From NCBI RefSeq assembly GCF_050947335.1, contig NC_134993.1, forward strand, positions 2,418,001-2,482,000: 64,000 nucleotides of DNA. Direction: 5' to 3'. This DNA comes from Megachile rotundata. Lineage: Eukaryota; Arthropoda; Insecta; Hymenoptera; Megachilidae. This document shows, piece after piece, positions 62,070 through 64,000 of the stretch (the first letter of the stretch is position 1; each line of letters begins with the position of its first letter). The notes below the pieces were generated by a model. The model was given only the letters and a program-made list of their open reading frames with translations. It was not told the DNA's origin and did not search any database. The translations under genes and the position numbers were made by a program.

Positions 62070-64000
62070 ACAATCACGATCACACAATCACGATCACACA
62101 ATCACGATCACACAATCACGATCACACAATCACGATCACACAATCACGATCACACATTCAAAATCACACAATCACAATCACACAATCAAGGCCACACAAT
62201 GACGATCACACAATCACCATCACACAATCTCGACCACACAATCACGATCACACAATCACGTTCACACAATCGCAAACACACAGTCGCGATCACTCGATCA
62301 CGATCACACAATCACGATCACACAATCACGATCACTCAATCACAATCACACAATCACAAACACACAGTCGCGATCACACGATCACGATCACACGATCACG
62401 ATCACACAATCACAATCACACAATCGTTATCACACAATCACGATCACACAATCACAATCACACAATCACAATCACACAATCAAGGTCACACAATGACGAT
62501 CACACAATCACCATCACACAATCACGACCACTCAATCACGATCACACAATCACGATCACACAATCACGATCACACAATCACGTTCACACAATCACAAACA
62601 CAGAGTCGCGATCACACGATCACGATCACACAACCACGATCACACAGTCACGATCACACAATCACGATCACACAGTCACGATCACACAATCAGAGTCACA
62701 CAATCACAATCACACAACCACAATCACACAATCACACAGTCACAATCCCACAATCACGACCACACAGTCACGATCACACAATCACAATCATACAATCACA
62801 ATCACACAATCACATTAACACAATCAGACAATCACACAGTCACACAATCACGATCACACAATCACGATCACACAGTCGCGATCACTCGATCACGATCACA
62901 CAATCACGATCACACAATCACGATCACTCAATCACAATCACACAATCACAAACACACAGTCGCGATCGCACGATCACGATCACACGATCACGATCACACG
63001 ATCACGATCACACAATCACAATCACACAATCGTTATCACACAATCACGATCACACAATCACCATCCCACAATCACCATCACACAATCACCATCACACAAT
63101 CACGATCACACAATCACGATCACACAATCACAATCACACAATCAAGGCCACACAATGACGATCACACAATCATCATCACACAATCTCGACCACACAATCA
63201 CGATCACACAATCACGATCACACAATCACGTTCACACAATCACAAACACACAGTCGCGATCACACGATCACGATCACACGATCACGATCACACGATCGCG
63301 ATCACACGATCACGATCACACGATCACGATCGCACAATCACGATCACACTATCACGATCAGACAACCACAGTCACACAATCCCAATCACACAATCACAAT
63401 CACAATCACGATCACACAGTCACGATCACACCATCACGATCACACGATCACGATCACACAATCACAATCACACAATCGTTATCACACAATCACGATCACA
63501 CAATCACCATCCCACAATCACCATCACACAATCACCATCACACAATCACGATCACACAATCACGATCACACAATCACAATCACACAATCAAGGCCACACA
63601 ATGACGATCACACAATCACCATCACACAATCTCGACCACACAATCACGATCACACAATCACGATCACACAATCACAAACACACAGTCGCGATCACACTAT
63701 CACGATCACACAATCACAGTCACACAATCACAATCACACAATCACAATCACAATCACGATCACACAGTCACGAACACACCATCACGATCACACAATCAAG
63801 GTCACACAATGACGATCACACAATCACCATCACACAATCACGATCACTCAATCACAATCACACAATCACAAACACACAGTCGCGATCACACGATCACGAT
63901 CGCACGACCACGATCACACGATCACGATCACACAATCACAATCACACAATCAAGGCCACACAATGACGATCACACAATCACCATCACACAATCTCGACCA
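62070..64000 (+). repeat. Family F, copy 3, cut by window end
   Basis: Matches copy 2 at +2,296 bp (164 monomers exactly). Headers at 62199, 63155 and 63601 correspond to 59903, 60859 and 61305. CACATTCAAAATC at 62,157 corresponds to 59,861. The copy runs to the window edge, so its full length and any fourth copy lie outside. Confidence 0.88.

Larger units (their letters stand above)
1..64000 (+). repeat. 14-bp satellite array (monomer ACGATCACACAATC), spans whole window
   Basis: Every line of the window is built from the 14-bp unit ACGATCACACAATC and its close variants, head to tail and in one orientation. The unit reads as AATCAC + GATCAC + AC, that is, two related hexamers with one extra dinucleotide. 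Common point variants are CACCATCAC, CACAATCAC, CACGACCAC, CACGTTCAC, CTCGACC, ACAGTCGCGATC, ATCGTTATC, ATCAAGGTC and ATCCCAC. Higher-order repeats of about 150-320 bp are nested in blocks of 0.75-5 kb. No stretch over about 50 bp departs from the family, so there is no gene-free gap to describe separately. The array continues past both window edges. Satellite type is seen directly; a heterochromatic location is inferred from size and structure. A name for the family cannot be given from sequence alone. Confidence 0.98.

Noticed and set aside
1..64000. CRISPR array (short direct repeats with spacers)
   Set aside because: There are no unique spacers; the sequence between any two repeat units is the same 14-bp family. 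No cas genes are present.
1..64000. Telomeric repeat or G-quadruplex-forming array
   Set aside because: The unit has one G on the + strand and no G or C runs longer than CCC. It does not resemble the TTAGGG-type repeats and cannot give classical quadruplexes.
1..64000. His-rich metal-binding or antifreeze-type repeat protein
   Set aside because: The HNHDH pattern superficially looks like a metal-binding tract, but it comes from CAC/CAT/AAT/GAT words of the satellite, and the same peptide occurs in every frame. There is no start region, signal peptide or non-repeat end.
1..64000. Embedded transposon, tRNA, rRNA or inverted repeat
   Set aside because: I read both strands for terminal repeats, target-site patterns, poly-A tails, unique inserts and inverted satellite blocks and found none. 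All monomers have one orientation.

Overview
The whole 64 kb window is one uninterrupted satellite (minisatellite) array. I see no gene, RNA gene, transposon, CRISPR array or unique sequence in it. The monomer is 14 bp, consensus ACGATCACACAATC on the + strand, and every copy I read points the same way. It resolves into two RATCAC-type hexamers (AATCAC and GATCAC) plus an extra AC, so it is a 6-bp and an 8-bp word joined. Pure 6-mer runs, short 8-mer runs and the standard 14-mer all occur. The consensus is about 43% GC and extremely strand-asymmetric: about 79% A+C on the + strand, with one G per unit.

Organism: an array of this size and homogeneity, with nested higher-order repeats, is typical of eukaryotic heterochromatin (pericentromere, subtelomere or a similar block) resolved by long reads. 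No flanking unique DNA is present, so I cannot name the species or chromosome position. I did not recognise the monomer as a named satellite.

Layout. (1) About 1-5,360: header-variant blocks of 154-322 bp with local duplications. (2) About 5,360-10,640: a mixed region rich in 8-mer and CCC variants, with a 2.17 kb duplication and a 0.75 kb one. (3) About 10,645-15,240: a 2,330-bp tandem duplication. (4) About 15,600-44,270: interleaved copies of higher-order families called here A, B and D. (5) About 35,480-52,320: a ~4.8 kb family C in two copies about 12.85 kb apart, the second with ~0.82 kb missing, with family B copy 3 between them. (6) About 52,560-64,000: 2,966-, 2,976- and 2,296-bp duplications, the last cut by the window edge. 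The right end resembles the left 5 kb again.

The many long + strand open frames (up to 1,267 codons) are a property of the repeat. Because 14 mod 3 = 2, three monomers (42 bp) encode the same 14-residue period in all three frames, and the consensus has no + strand stop. The reverse complement carries TGA in every unit. The frames start and stop at a recurrent ATGA variant that marks higher-order units. None is annotated as a gene. I found no convincing new biological system; the notable content is the array's 6+8 architecture, its duplication history and its frame-invariant coding property.
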